Below, one piece after another: positions 34,845-43,854 of a DNA stretch of 64,000 nucleotides. This DNA comes from Peptoniphilus_A sp022767005 (lineage in GTDB: Bacteria > Bacillota > Clostridia > Tissierellales > Peptoniphilaceae), in the NCBI RefSeq assembly GCF_050315115.1, contig NZ_JBNPOJ010000008.1:1-64000 (forward strand), given 5' to 3'. Below the pieces are notes generated by a model. The model saw nothing but the letters and a program-made list of their open reading frames with translations, had not been told where the DNA came from and searched no databases. Position 1 is the first letter of the stretch. Each line of letters opens with the position of its first letter. The position numbers were made by a program, and so were the translations under genes.

Positions 34845-36971
34845 TTATTCTTCTGTTGATTCTTCAGTTTCTTCTTTTTCTTCTTCATTTGCTGAAGCTG
34901 AAATTTCTTTTCCTTCTTCGATGATTTCAGAATCTAAATTTGCATCAGCAAAGCTAAGTCCAAGCATTTCTCCAATAGTCATGTTGAAGTCATCTTGTTT
35001 TGGTTCTTCAATTTTCTTTTCTCTCTTTGGAGCTGGCTTTCTTTCTTTTCTTGGTTTTCTTTCTCTTGGTTTAGCTTCTTCTGTTTCTTCTTTTTCTTCA
35101 GGTTCAATTAGAGCCTTGATAGAAAGAGAAATCTTTTGATTTTCTTCATCAATATCAGTTACTTTAACTGTAACTTCTTCGCCAATAGAAAGTTTATCTT
35201 GTGGCTTCTCAACGTGTTCTCTTGCAATTTGTGATACATGAAGAAGTCCATCAACGCCTTGTTCGAGTCTTACAAAGGCACCAAAGTCAAGAAGATTTAC
35301 AACTTTACCTTTAACTACATCGCCAACTTTAACTTCTTTTGTGAACACATCCCATGGTTTTTCCATAGTTTGTTTAAGTCCAAGTGCGATTCTATTTTTT
35401 TCTTTATCAACATTTAGAACTTGTACTTTAACTACATCTCCAGGTGATACAACATCTGATGGGTGTTTTACTCTATTCCATGAAAGTTCAGAGATATGGA
35501 TAAGTCCATCAACACCTCCAACATCTACGAAAGCACCAAAATTAGTTAATCTTTGTACAGTTCCTTCAATAATGTCTCCTTCTTTAAGCTTGTCGTATAC
35601 TTCATCACGAACTTTGTCTAATTCTTCTTGAAGTACATTCTTTCTTGAAACAACAATTCTCTTCTTTCTCTTATCAAAATCGATAATTTCAGTTTCAAAT
35701 TCTTCTCCAATGAATTTGCTTAAATCTTTTTGGAATCTAACAGAAACATGAGATGCTGGGATAAATACATTTAATCCTCTGTAATCTGCAGTAAGTCCGC
35801 CTTTTACTTGGTTCTTTACAGTTACTGTAATATTTTCCTTGTTATTATAAAGTTCTTCAACTTCATCCCAAATTTTCATGTCAGCAACTCTTTTTGTTGA
35901 AAGAACAACATTGCCATCTCCATCATCCATCTTTAAAACATATACATCAATTTCTTGACCTTGTTCATAAAGATCTGCTGGATTAACATCTGGTCCTCCT
36001 GCAAGTTCATCTTTTGAAATGATACCATCTGATCTGTATCCAAGATTTACCATTACTTCTGAATCAGTTATATATAAAACCTCTCCAGTTACTACTTCGC
36101 CCTTTCTAATTCTTTTAAAAGAATTATCAATGGCTTCCATCATCTCACCTTTGTCAAAATTTTCCATCCTACAAACAGCCTCCTTGATTACCGATTCCGG
36201 TGTGGATGCTCCGGCGGTAATACCAATTTTATTAAATTTTTTAAATATATTTAAATCAATATCATTAATCGATTGAATTAAAAATACATTTTTACAATTT
36301 AATTTTGCAATCTCTGCAAGTTTTTTAGTGTTAGAACTTTTTTTGCCGCCAAGTACAATTACGGCGTCAACTTTTTTTGATAAATTCCTAATACTTTCTT
36401 GTCTCTTGAAAGTTGCATTACATATAGTATTATAAACTAAAACTTCATCTTTTGAAATATTTTTTATAATATTTATTGCTTTTTCAAAAAATTCTACATT
36501 ATTTGTAGTTTGAGAAACAACAACAGTTTTCCCATCTAAAATTTTTATGTCTTCCAATTTGGAAATAATAGTTGCAGAGTCATTGCATCTGGAATTAATC
36601 CCTATCACTTCAGGGTGTTTATTATTCCCGATAATTACTATATTATAACCTTTTTTATAGAAATTATCTACTATATTATAAACTTTTTCTACCTTTGGAC
36701 ATACACAATTTATTATTTTATTATTTTTTTCTTCTAATTCATTTAAAATTCTCTTGTGAACTCCATGGCTTCTTATAATTACCTTTGAATTTTCAATATT
36801 TGTGTCATCAATTGTAATTACACCTTGTTCTTCTAATTCCTTTACAACAAACTCATTGTGGACTAAATCTCCATAAGAATAGACGCCTTTCGCAGCGTTA
36901 TCAAATGCCATTTTTACAGCTCTTTTAACACCGCCACAAAATCCTCTTACATCTGCTACAATAATTTCCAT
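34845..36971 (-). CDS. ispH: bifunctional IspH / 30S ribosomal protein S1 fusion
   Basis: A 708-residue two-part protein. Residues 1 to about 275 are IspH (HMBPP reductase, the last step of the MEP isoprenoid pathway): the iron-sulphur Cys residues are in VRGFCGGVKRA, NCVCPKV and YNTICNATFKRQ. Residues about 290-640 are four S1 RNA-binding domains, the last two very regular (GTVQRLTNFGAFVDVGGVDG and GKVVNLLDFGAFVRLEQGVD). The tail to 708 is a charged, low-complexity Lys/Glu region. The fusion is known in Clostridia. It overlaps the end of plsC by 16 bases and is last in the cmk-plsC-ispH unit. Confidence 0.95.
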   Translation of the reverse strand: MEIIVADVRGFCGGVKRAVKMAFDNAAKGVYSYGDLVHNEFVVKELEEQGVITIDDTNIENSKVIIRSHGVHKRILNELEEKNNKIINCVCPKVEKVYNIVDNFYKKGYNIVIIGNNKHPEVIGINSRCNDSATIISKLEDIKILDGKTVVVSQTTNNVEFFEKAINIIKNISKDEVLVYNTICNATFKRQESIRNLSKKVDAVIVLGGKKSSNTKKLAEIAKLNCKNVFLIQSINDIDLNIFKKFNKIGITAGASTPESVIKEAVCRMENFDKGEMMEAIDNSFKRIRKGEVVTGEVLYITDSEVMVNLGYRSDGIISKDELAGGPDVNPADLYEQGQEIDVYVLKMDDGDGNVVLSTKRVADMKIWDEVEELYNNKENITVTVKNQVKGGLTADYRGLNVFIPASHVSVRFQKDLSKFIGEEFETEIIDFDKRKKRIVVSRKNVLQEELDKVRDEVYDKLKEGDIIEGTVQRLTNFGAFVDVGGVDGLIHISELSWNRVKHPSDVVSPGDVVKVQVLNVDKEKNRIALGLKQTMEKPWDVFTKEVKVGDVVKGKVVNLLDFGAFVRLEQGVDGLLHVSQIAREHVEKPQDKLSIGEEVTVKVTDIDEENQKISLSIKALIEPEEKEETEEAKPRERKPRKERKPAPKREKKIEEPKQDDFNMTIGEMLGLSFADANLDSEIIEEGKEISASANEEEKEETEESTEE

Positions 36972-37546
36972 TTTATTTCTTCACCATAGACCATTCTCAT
37001 AATATCTTGAGAAATATTTTCCAATTCTTCGTTTGAATATTTTATTTCCTTATTAATTTTCACTGGTTTTCTAAAATAAACCTTTATTTTTCTAAAGGCT
37101 TTATATTCTCCTTCTATAAATACTGGAAGAACTTCTGAATCAGTTTTTTGTGCAATAAGTGCAATGCCCGATTTTATTTTTGTATAGTCAATTTCACTTA
37201 CTCTAGTTCCCTCTGGAAAAATTCCAAGGACTTTTTCATCTTTTAAAATTGTGAGGGAAGTTTTTATTGCCTTTAAATCATTTTTTTCTCTATCTACTGG
37301 GAAAGCTCCAAGTTTTGTTAAAAATCCACCAACTAATTTATTTTCAAAAAGTTCTCTTTTAGCCATCCAAAAAATTTGCCTTGGAAAAATTGCAGAAATT
37401 GTAACTGGATCTAAATTACTCTTGTGATTTCCGCAAATTATAAGTCTTTTCTCTTCCTTTGGAATATTTTCTATACCAAAAACTTCAACTCTATAAATTA
37501 CTTTTACAAAAAAACCAATAAAAACTTGTATAAATTTGTAAAACAT
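36956..37546 (-). CDS. plsC: 1-acyl-sn-glycerol-3-phosphate acyltransferase
   Basis: A 196-residue membrane-associated acyltransferase that makes phosphatidic acid. The catalytic HX4D motif is in CGNHKSNLDPVTI (about 38-50), the second block is FPEGTRV (about 115), and an N-terminal hydrophobic segment serves as anchor. It lies between cmk (gap of 3 bases) and ispH-rpsA (overlap), the order cmk-plsC-ispH typical of Clostridia. Confidence 0.94.
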   Translation of the reverse strand: MFYKFIQVFIGFFVKVIYRVEVFGIENIPKEEKRLIICGNHKSNLDPVTISAIFPRQIFWMAKRELFENKLVGGFLTKLGAFPVDREKNDLKAIKTSLTILKDEKVLGIFPEGTRVSEIDYTKIKSGIALIAQKTDSEVLPVFIEGEYKAFRKIKVYFRKPVKINKEIKYSNEELENISQDIMRMVYGEEIKWKLL

Positions 37547-37549
37547 AAA

Positions 37550-38170
37550 TCACCTTTTTACATAAGATATAATTTTTTTTATAGTTTCTTCAGCATTTAA
37601 GTTTGTGCTGTCGATTAATATTGCATCATCTGTCTTTACAAGAGGAGAATTTTCTCTGTGAGAATCGTTGTAATCTCTTACTTTCAAATCTTCTAAAATT
37701 TCATCAAAAGTAACTTTGTCATCGCCAATTTGTTTATACCTTCTCATTGCACGAGTTTCTACATTTGCCGTCAAGAAAAATTTATATTCAGCATCTTTTA
37801 AAACTACTGAACCAATATCTCTTCCTTCCATTACTACATCAGTATCCTTAGCAATTTCTCTTTGCATTTTCACTAGATAGTCTCTAATAATTTTATTCTT
37901 AGACAACTCAGAAGTTTTGTTGGAAATTTCATTTTCTCTGATCCTTTTTGATACATCTTCTCCATCTAAAAATATTTTATCTCCATCAAAATTTATTTTT
38001 GTTTCCTTTAATATTTTTTCATAATCTGTCTCTTTTGCTGTTAAAAGTTTGAGAGTTATGGCACGATACATTGCACCCGTGTCAACATATAAAATATCAA
38101 GTTTCTTTGCAATTTCCTTTGCAATGGAACTTTTGCCAGAGCCTGCTGGCCCATCTATTGCAATTTTCAT
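37550..38170 (-). CDS. cmk: cytidylate kinase
   Basis: A 206-residue kinase that phosphorylates CMP and dCMP. The P-loop IDGPAGSGKSSIAKEIA is at the N-terminus; VDTGAMYRAITLKLL and MEGRDIGSVV are family motifs. The ATG at 38170 is chosen because TTGGAGG lies directly before it; an upstream in-frame start would place the protein start inside a terminator hairpin. It is first of the cmk-plsC-ispH unit. Confidence 0.97.
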   Translation of the reverse strand: MKIAIDGPAGSGKSSIAKEIAKKLDILYVDTGAMYRAITLKLLTAKETDYEKILKETKINFDGDKIFLDGEDVSKRIRENEISNKTSELSKNKIIRDYLVKMQREIAKDTDVVMEGRDIGSVVLKDAEYKFFLTANVETRAMRRYKQIGDDKVTFDEILEDLKVRDYNDSHRENSPLVKTDDAILIDSTNLNAEETIKKIISYVKR

Positions 38171-38180
38171 TTTTACCTCC

Positions 38181-38211
38181 AAAAAAATCACTACAATACA
38201 TAGTAGTGATT
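38181..38211 (-). terminator. terminator or attenuator just before cmk
   Basis: AATCACTAC and GTAGTGATT form a perfect 9-bp stem with an 8-base loop, and seven T follow on the minus strand. The T run abuts the cmk ribosome-binding site (TTTTTTTGGAGG). It ends the upstream HI0933-family gene and may allow read-through into cmk. Confidence 0.85.
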
Positions 38212-38255
38212 AATATCATTATATTTTATATTAAGAAATAAGTAAAGGTCAAGGA

Positions 38256-39446
38256 TTACAAATTAATCCCACAATTGTAACCAGTTGAATTTGCAATTTG
38301 AATGTTAAATCCACCAGTTACTGCATCTACATCAAGAACTTCTCCAATAAAATAAAGTCCCTTTACAATTTTTGACTCCATTGTTTTTGGATCTATGTCA
38401 ACTACATCAACGCCACCACTAGTAATTATTGCCCTATTGATGTCGTCTAAACTTTCAAATTTTAATTCAAAGTTCTTTATAGTTTTAACTAATTTATCTC
38501 TCTCTTCCTTTGTAATTTGATTTACCTTTTTATCCCCTTTGATTTCTGCACCTTCAAGAATATAGGAAATTAAATCTCGTGGCAATAGTAATCTCATTAC
38601 ATTTTCTATATTTTTATTTTGATTTTCACAAAAATCTCTCAATATTCTGTTGTCTAATTTTTCATTAGTTAAAGCTGGTTTTAAATCTAAATATATTTCA
38701 AAATCTCTTAACCTATTTATTTTGCTAGAAGTCGTTAGAACAATGGGACCGCTAATACCTCTGTGAGTGAAAAGAAGCTCGCCAAATTCCCTAGAAATTA
38801 TTTTTTTATCTTTTACTACTTTTAACTCAACATTCTTTAAAGTTAGTCCTGCTAAACTAAATCCATTATATAAATTTATCCCTATAAGTCCTGGCACAGT
38901 TTCCACTACTTTGTGATTAAAATTTTTTGCAAATTTATATCCTTCTCCAGTTGAACCTGTTAACTTATAGGATACCCCACCAGTTGCAATAACAACTTTA
39001 TCGTATTTTTCTCTATCATTTAAAATAAAACAATCTTCATCTTTTTTTATGCTTTTAATTTCAGAATTTAGTTTTATTTTTACTCCCATTTCCCTTAATT
39101 TTTTTTCATAAATTTTTATTACATCAGAAGATTTATCACTTGCAGGGAAAACTCTATTGCCACGCTCAATTTTCAGTGGCAGACCAAGTTCTTCAAAATA
39201 ATAATAAGTTGTAAAGGGCGAAAGTGAATAAATTGATGAATACATAAAATTTTTATTTCTTACAATATTTTTTAAAAACTCTCTCTCGTCACAATAATTG
39301 GTAATATTGCACCTTCCCTTTCCTGTAATAAATAATTTTTTACCTAATTTTTCATTTTTTTCGTAGAGAAATACCTCGTGATTTTCTGCCGCCTTTATGG
39401 CACACATCATTCCCGCAGGTCCTCCACCGATTATTGCGATTTTCAT
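38256..39446 (-). CDS. NAD(P)/FAD-dependent oxidoreductase, HI0933/YhiN family
   Basis: A 396-residue flavoprotein-like protein. The FAD-binding GxGxxG is IIGGGPAGMMCAIKAAE at the start; GKGRCNITN (about 41-49) and the C-terminal TSGGVDVVDIDPKTMES with VTGGFNIQIANSTG are signatures of the HI0933 family, whose physiological substrate is not known. It overlaps the methyltransferase gene upstream by four bases and shares the scpA-scpB-rluB transcription unit. Confidence 0.9.
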   Translation of the reverse strand: MKIAIIGGGPAGMMCAIKAAENHEVFLYEKNEKLGKKLFITGKGRCNITNYCDEREFLKNIVRNKNFMYSSIYSLSPFTTYYYFEELGLPLKIERGNRVFPASDKSSDVIKIYEKKLREMGVKIKLNSEIKSIKKDEDCFILNDREKYDKVVIATGGVSYKLTGSTGEGYKFAKNFNHKVVETVPGLIGINLYNGFSLAGLTLKNVELKVVKDKKIISREFGELLFTHRGISGPIVLTTSSKINRLRDFEIYLDLKPALTNEKLDNRILRDFCENQNKNIENVMRLLLPRDLISYILEGAEIKGDKKVNQITKEERDKLVKTIKNFELKFESLDDINRAIITSGGVDVVDIDPKTMESKIVKGLYFIGEVLDVDAVTGGFNIQIANSTGYNCGINL

Positions 39447-39997
39447 GGTCCTACCTTCTTCTCGATTAGATATACAATTGGTGGATTGTGCTTTTGATTG
39501 TAAAATTCTCTTTTTTCTACTTTAAATTTTTTTTGGTCAAGATTTTTTATAAATTCGTCAACGCCTTCTCTTTCTTCAAAAGAATTCTCATGACCTAAGT
39601 AGGAAACCACAATTATTATTCCGCCATCATTTATTTTTTCCTTGGCTTTTTTTAAGGAAATAATAGTTGAATCTTTTAAAGTTGTAATTTTTTTATCAGA
39701 GCCTGGAAGAAATCCAAGATTGTAAATTACTAAATCAAATTTTTCTATTTTATCAATGTTTTCGTGACTATCCAAAAATAATTTATAATTTTTAAAATCC
39801 TTTAAATTTTTTTCTGCTGATGAAATTGCCTCTTCTTGTACATCAAAACCATAAACAAAGCCATCTCTTCCCACTGCCTTTAAAAGTTTTAAAGTGTCAT
39901 TGCCCCTTCCAACAGTAGCATCAACTGCAATTTTACCTAAAAAATTATGAGATAGCACTTCATCCACTATCTCAAAATATTTTTCCTTTACAATCAT
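39443..39997 (-). CDS. mnmM: class I SAM methyltransferase, MnmM (YtqB) family
   Basis: A 184-residue methyltransferase with the motifs AVDATVGRGNDTLKLL (about 24-39), YGFDVQEEAI and YNLGFLPGSDK (about 93-103). This matches YtqB, now called MnmM, which completes mnm5s2U34 in the tRNA wobble position. The assignment rests on these motifs and length. It overlaps rluB and the HI0933-family gene by four bases each, so the three are translationally coupled. Confidence 0.85.
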   Translation of the reverse strand: MIVKEKYFEIVDEVLSHNFLGKIAVDATVGRGNDTLKLLKAVGRDGFVYGFDVQEEAISSAEKNLKDFKNYKLFLDSHENIDKIEKFDLVIYNLGFLPGSDKKITTLKDSTIISLKKAKEKINDGGIIIVVSYLGHENSFEEREGVDEFIKNLDQKKFKVEKREFYNQKHNPPIVYLIEKKVGP

Positions 39998-40701
39998 TTT
40001 AATCCCTTTAAATATTTTATTTCATTTTCATTTAAATATCTATAATTTCCAACTTCAAGGTCTAGCAATTCAATTTTTCCCATGGAAATTCTCTTTAATT
40101 TTTTTACACTATGACCAATGTAGTCGAACATCCTCTTGACTTGATGGTTTTGTCCCTCAAAAATTTCTATTTCTAAAATAGAATCTTGTTTAAAACTTTT
40201 TAAAATTCTAACATTGGCTGGCGAAGTTTTTAAATCTCTTATGTCAAGACCTCCTCGCAGTAAAGAAAGTTCGTGAGCGTTGGGAGTTCCCTCGACTGTA
40301 ACAATATATTTTTTGCCAATTTTATATCTTGGGTGCATTAAAATATTTGCAAGCTCGCCGTCATTTGTTAGTAGCACTAAACCAGTTGTGTCGATGTCAA
40401 GCCTTCCCACAGGATAAACTCTGTAATCGTCAGGTACAAGGTCTGTTACTGTTTGTCTATCTTTCTCATCATTTGCACTTGTAACAACGCCTATTGGTTT
40501 ATTTAAAATCATATAAACTTTTTTATTTTCAAGAGTTAGTCTCTTTCCATTTAAGTAAACTCTATCAACATTTGGGTCAATTTTTGTACCAAGTTCTGTG
40601 ACAATTTTGTCATTTACTTTTACAAGCCCTTCTTGAATATATTCTTCGCATTTTCTTCTTGATGCAGCTCCACAATGAGCCATATATTTTTGTAATCTCA
40701 A
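39994..40701 (-). CDS. rluB: ribosomal large subunit pseudouridine synthase RluB-type
   Basis: A 235-residue enzyme with an N-terminal S4 domain (MRLQKYMAHCGAASRRKCEE) and the RsuA/RluB catalytic region YPVGRLDIDTTGLVLLTNDG with the active-site Asp. It likely modifies 23S rRNA near position 2605. The start is TTG with GAGGAGG upstream and overlaps the scpB stop (TTGA). The position next to scpAB is conserved in Firmicutes. Confidence 0.93.
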   Translation of the reverse strand: MRLQKYMAHCGAASRRKCEEYIQEGLVKVNDKIVTELGTKIDPNVDRVYLNGKRLTLENKKVYMILNKPIGVVTSANDEKDRQTVTDLVPDDYRVYPVGRLDIDTTGLVLLTNDGELANILMHPRYKIGKKYIVTVEGTPNAHELSLLRGGLDIRDLKTSPANVRILKSFKQDSILEIEIFEGQNHQVKRMFDYIGHSVKKLKRISMGKIELLDLEVGNYRYLNENEIKYLKGLK

Positions 40702-41225
40702 TTAGATTCCTCCTCTAATTCCTTTAGGTCAGGCAGTTCTTCCAAATTTTTCATGCCAAATTTTTGTAAAAATTTATCAGTTGTGCTGTACAAATTTGGA
40801 TGTCCTATTCTATCAAGTTTGCCAGAAACTTCTATTAAATCAAAATCAAGAAGACCCTTAATCGTGCTATCACAATTTACTCCTCTCAATTCTTCTACTT
40901 CAACCTTTGTTACTGGCTGCTTATAGGCTATTATAGAAAGAGTTTCAAGAGCTGGCTTTGAAAGATTTTTCTCCTTCTTTTCTTTAATTAAGTTTTTTAA
41001 ATAGGGCTCGTTTTCTTGCTTAGTTCCAATTTGAAATTTTCCATCAATTTCTCTAAGCCTAAGTCCCGATGTTTCATTTTTATAATTTTCTTTCATCTCC
41101 ATAAGAATTTCTCTTGCATAGTCCTTTTTAAGTTCAAGAGTGCTTGCAATGTCATCTAAACTTATGGGGTCTCCCCAAATAAATAGTATTGATTCAATTA
41201 TTGATTTGAGTCTGTTCTTGTCCAT
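40698..41225 (-). CDS. scpB: segregation and condensation protein B
   Basis: A 175-residue winged-helix protein of the SMC-ScpAB condensin complex, which compacts and segregates the chromosome. The pattern IIESILFIWGDPISLDDIAS at the start and LSKPALETLSIIAYKQPVTKVEVEELRGV in the middle are diagnostic. The ATG at 41225 is preferred over a TTG six codons upstream; the gene overlaps scpA by about 30 bases. Confidence 0.96.
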   Translation of the reverse strand: MDKNRLKSIIESILFIWGDPISLDDIASTLELKKDYAREILMEMKENYKNETSGLRLREIDGKFQIGTKQENEPYLKNLIKEKKEKNLSKPALETLSIIAYKQPVTKVEVEELRGVNCDSTIKGLLDFDLIEVSGKLDRIGHPNLYSTTDKFLQKFGMKNLEELPDLKELEEESN

Positions 41226-41940
41226 TGTATTTTCTCTCTTCAATTAAAATATCGCCAAAATTGTCGCTTTGATTTGCTATAATATATTCGTTCTTAATAA
41301 GTTCAAGCATTCCTAAAAAATAAGTTATAACATCAACTTTATAAACTATATCTTCTAAAAGTTCGCTAAATTTTATTTTTTTATTTTCCTTTAGTGCTTG
41401 TTTTATCTTTCTGGAAGCATCTTCAACTTTAAAATACTCTCTCTCAATTCCAATGACTTCCTTGTCCTTATATCTTTTTAAAATATTGTAAAAAGCAAGA
41501 GATAGTTTTTCAACATTTGATTCCTTTAAAAAATCCATTTCACTCATTGAAAATATTTCAGTTTTTAACTTGTAAAAGGATTTTGACTCGTATTCTTCTT
41601 GCACTTTTAAAATTTCAGAGGCCTCTTTATACTTTTTATACTCCAAAAGGCTTTCTACTAAGTCAAGTCGTGGATCTTCTTCCACCTCTTCATCATCATC
41701 TAGGACTTCCTTTTTTGGAAGAAGCATTTTTGATTTTATTTCCAAAAGGGTTGATGCCATTAAAATAAAATCTGAAGTAAGGGTTAGGTTTAACTTCTTC
41801 ATATTTTCAATATATTTTAAAAATTCTTCAGTAATTGTGAAAATTGGTATGTCGTAAATGTCTATTTCCTTTTCTTTTATTAAATCTAAAAGAAGATCCA
41901 TTGGACCTTCATAAGTTTTTAAAACAATATTGTATTCCAT
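41194..41940 (-). CDS. scpA: segregation and condensation protein A
   Basis: A 248-residue kleisin that links the SMC heads and binds ScpB. YEGPMDLLLDLIKEKEIDIYDIPI is the typical N-terminal kleisin motif and an acidic stretch (DDDEEVEEDPRLD) marks the middle linker. It overlaps the M50 protease gene by 22 bases and scpB downstream. Confidence 0.96.
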   Translation of the reverse strand: MEYNIVLKTYEGPMDLLLDLIKEKEIDIYDIPIFTITEEFLKYIENMKKLNLTLTSDFILMASTLLEIKSKMLLPKKEVLDDDEEVEEDPRLDLVESLLEYKKYKEASEILKVQEEYESKSFYKLKTEIFSMSEMDFLKESNVEKLSLAFYNILKRYKDKEVIGIEREYFKVEDASRKIKQALKENKKIKFSELLEDIVYKVDVITYFLGMLELIKNEYIIANQSDNFGDILIEERKYNGQEQTQINN

Positions 41941-42551
41941 AGATTAATTCCCAGATAAATAATTCCGCTTAAAATACTTTCGATAATCGGCGCTATAAAT
42001 TTGTCCACCACTCCTGAAAAAATCATTATAACTAACACAAAATAAAAGTATTTTTCATTCTTATAAAATTTATATTCCAAATCTTCTGGTAAAAGTGTAG
42101 CCAATACCTTTGATCCATCAAGGGGTGGCAATGGCACTAAATTAAATACACCGAGCATAATATTGTACCAAAAAATTGATGTGAAAAGCGGAACTAAAAA
42201 AGAAGACTTATAGTTTAAATAAACTAAAATAATCCCAGAAATAAACCCAAGAATAAAATTAGTGAAAACTCCTGCAAGTGAAACTAAAAGAGATGCAACT
42301 TTTCTATTGCCCTTAAATCTATATGGGTTAATTGGCACAGCCTTTGCCCATCCAAACCTAAAAACAAGCATAGAAATTAAACCAATAGGGTCTATGTGGT
42401 GAAATGGGTTTAAGCTAAGTCTTCCATCGTCTTTTGCAGTTGTATCTCCACACAGATATGCAACATATCCATGTGCTATTTCATGTGGAATTATGGCTAT
42501 CAAAAGTGCAATAATATTTATTGCAATTGACGCTATATCAAAATTTCTCAT
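41919..42551 (-). CDS. site-2 protease family (M50) membrane protein
   Basis: A 210-residue membrane metalloprotease with about five hydrophobic segments. The zinc motif HExxH is in IPHEIAHGYVAYLCGD (about 22-37) and the second zinc region is PLPPLDGSKVL (about 138). The family is YwhC-like, commonly encoded just before scpA in Firmicutes; substrates are unknown. The ATG at 42551 is used; an upstream in-frame TTG is possible. It directly follows pdp. Confidence 0.88.
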   Translation of the reverse strand: MRNFDIASIAINIIALLIAIIPHEIAHGYVAYLCGDTTAKDDGRLSLNPFHHIDPIGLISMLVFRFGWAKAVPINPYRFKGNRKVASLLVSLAGVFTNFILGFISGIILVYLNYKSSFLVPLFTSIFWYNIMLGVFNLVPLPPLDGSKVLATLLPEDLEYKFYKNEKYFYFVLVIMIFSGVVDKFIAPIIESILSGIIYLGINLWNTILF

Positions 42552-42552
42552 C

Positions 42553-43854
42553 TCAATCAATCTCTTCTATAATTAATTTATAATCTTCTTTTTTGTCAGA
42601 AAAGGCGTAGGCTTTTTTAATTCTTTCAATTGCTCCTCTTACTTCACTTTCCTTTTCTGTATAGATTGTAGCTATCTTTTCGCCCTTTTCTACGTAGTCG
42701 CCAACTTTTTTGTGAAGGTAAATTCCTGCACTCAAATCGAGTACATCTCCCTTTTTATGTCTTCCTGCTCCAAGGTCTCTTGACGCAATTCCAATTTCAA
42801 TTGCTTCAATGGATTTTACGTATCCTGATTCATCGCTATAAATGTCTTTTATTATTGATGACTTTTTAAATTTCTCTACATCGTCAATGTATGTTGGATC
42901 TCCACCTTGAAGTTCAACCATTTCCTTGAATTTTTCTATTGCAGATCCATCCTTAATTTTTTCTTCAAGGATTTTTCTTGCTTCATCCTCAGTTTTTGCA
43001 ATTCCCTCAATAATCATCAGCTTTGAACCAATTTTAAGGGAAATTTCTTTTAAGTGTTTTGATCCATGACCCTTTAAGACATTTATGGCTTCAATTACCT
43101 CAAGGCTATTTCCAATTGCATCGCCAAGAGGTTCGTTCATACTAGTGATAATTGCCTTTGTATTTCTACCAAATTTTTTGCCAAGACTTACCATTAATTT
43201 TGATAACTCAACTGCTGATGGAACATCTTTCATAAAAGCGCCATTTCCAACTTTTACATCGAGAACTAAGGCATCTGTTCCTAATGCAATTTTTTTGGAA
43301 AGAATTGATGATGCAATCAAACTTACATTATCAACTGTTGCCGTTGCATCTCTCAATGCGTATAAAAGCTTATCAGCAGGTACAATATTTTCTGTTTGTC
43401 CAATTACTGCTATATTTGATTTTTTTAAAATTTCAACAAAATCTTTTCCGCTAATATTTATATTAAATCCAGGGATAGATTCAAGTTTGTCAAGAGTCCC
43501 ACCAGTATGACCAAGTCCTCTGCCACTCATCTTTGCAAAAACAAGACCAACTGAAGCAATTAACGGTCCAAGTACAAGGGTAACAGTATCTCCCACACCA
43601 CCTGTGGAATGTTTGTCGACTTTTAATCCAGGCACCTCAGATAGATCAACTCTATCTCCCGAATCAATCATTGCCTTTGTTAGATAATAAGTTTCATCTA
43701 AATTTAGTTTATTAAAATAAACTGCCATCAAAAAAGCAGAAACTTGATAATCTGGAATTTCTCCCTTTACATAATTTTCTATAAAATAATTTATTTCATC
43801 TTCAGTTAAAACTTTATTTTCCTTTTTCTTTTGAATAATGTCTAAAAAATTCAT
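42553..43854 (-). CDS. pdp: pyrimidine-nucleoside phosphorylase
   Basis: A 433-residue enzyme that cleaves thymidine or uridine to base and (deoxy)ribose-1-phosphate. The signature KMSGRGLGHTGGTLDKLESIPG (shown in part: SGRGLGHTGGTLDKLESI) is near residue 110, KHSTGGVGDT near 82, and the C-terminal barrel-sandwich domain AGIYLHKKVGDYVEKGEKIA is complete. The ATG at 43854 overlaps the punA stop and has GAGGAG upstream. It forms a nucleoside salvage pair with punA. Confidence 0.95.
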   Translation of the reverse strand: MNFLDIIQKKKENKVLTEDEINYFIENYVKGEIPDYQVSAFLMAVYFNKLNLDETYYLTKAMIDSGDRVDLSEVPGLKVDKHSTGGVGDTVTLVLGPLIASVGLVFAKMSGRGLGHTGGTLDKLESIPGFNINISGKDFVEILKKSNIAVIGQTENIVPADKLLYALRDATATVDNVSLIASSILSKKIALGTDALVLDVKVGNGAFMKDVPSAVELSKLMVSLGKKFGRNTKAIITSMNEPLGDAIGNSLEVIEAINVLKGHGSKHLKEISLKIGSKLMIIEGIAKTEDEARKILEEKIKDGSAIEKFKEMVELQGGDPTYIDDVEKFKKSSIIKDIYSDESGYVKSIEAIEIGIASRDLGAGRHKKGDVLDLSAGIYLHKKVGDYVEKGEKIATIYTEKESEVRGAIERIKKAYAFSDKKEDYKLIIEEID

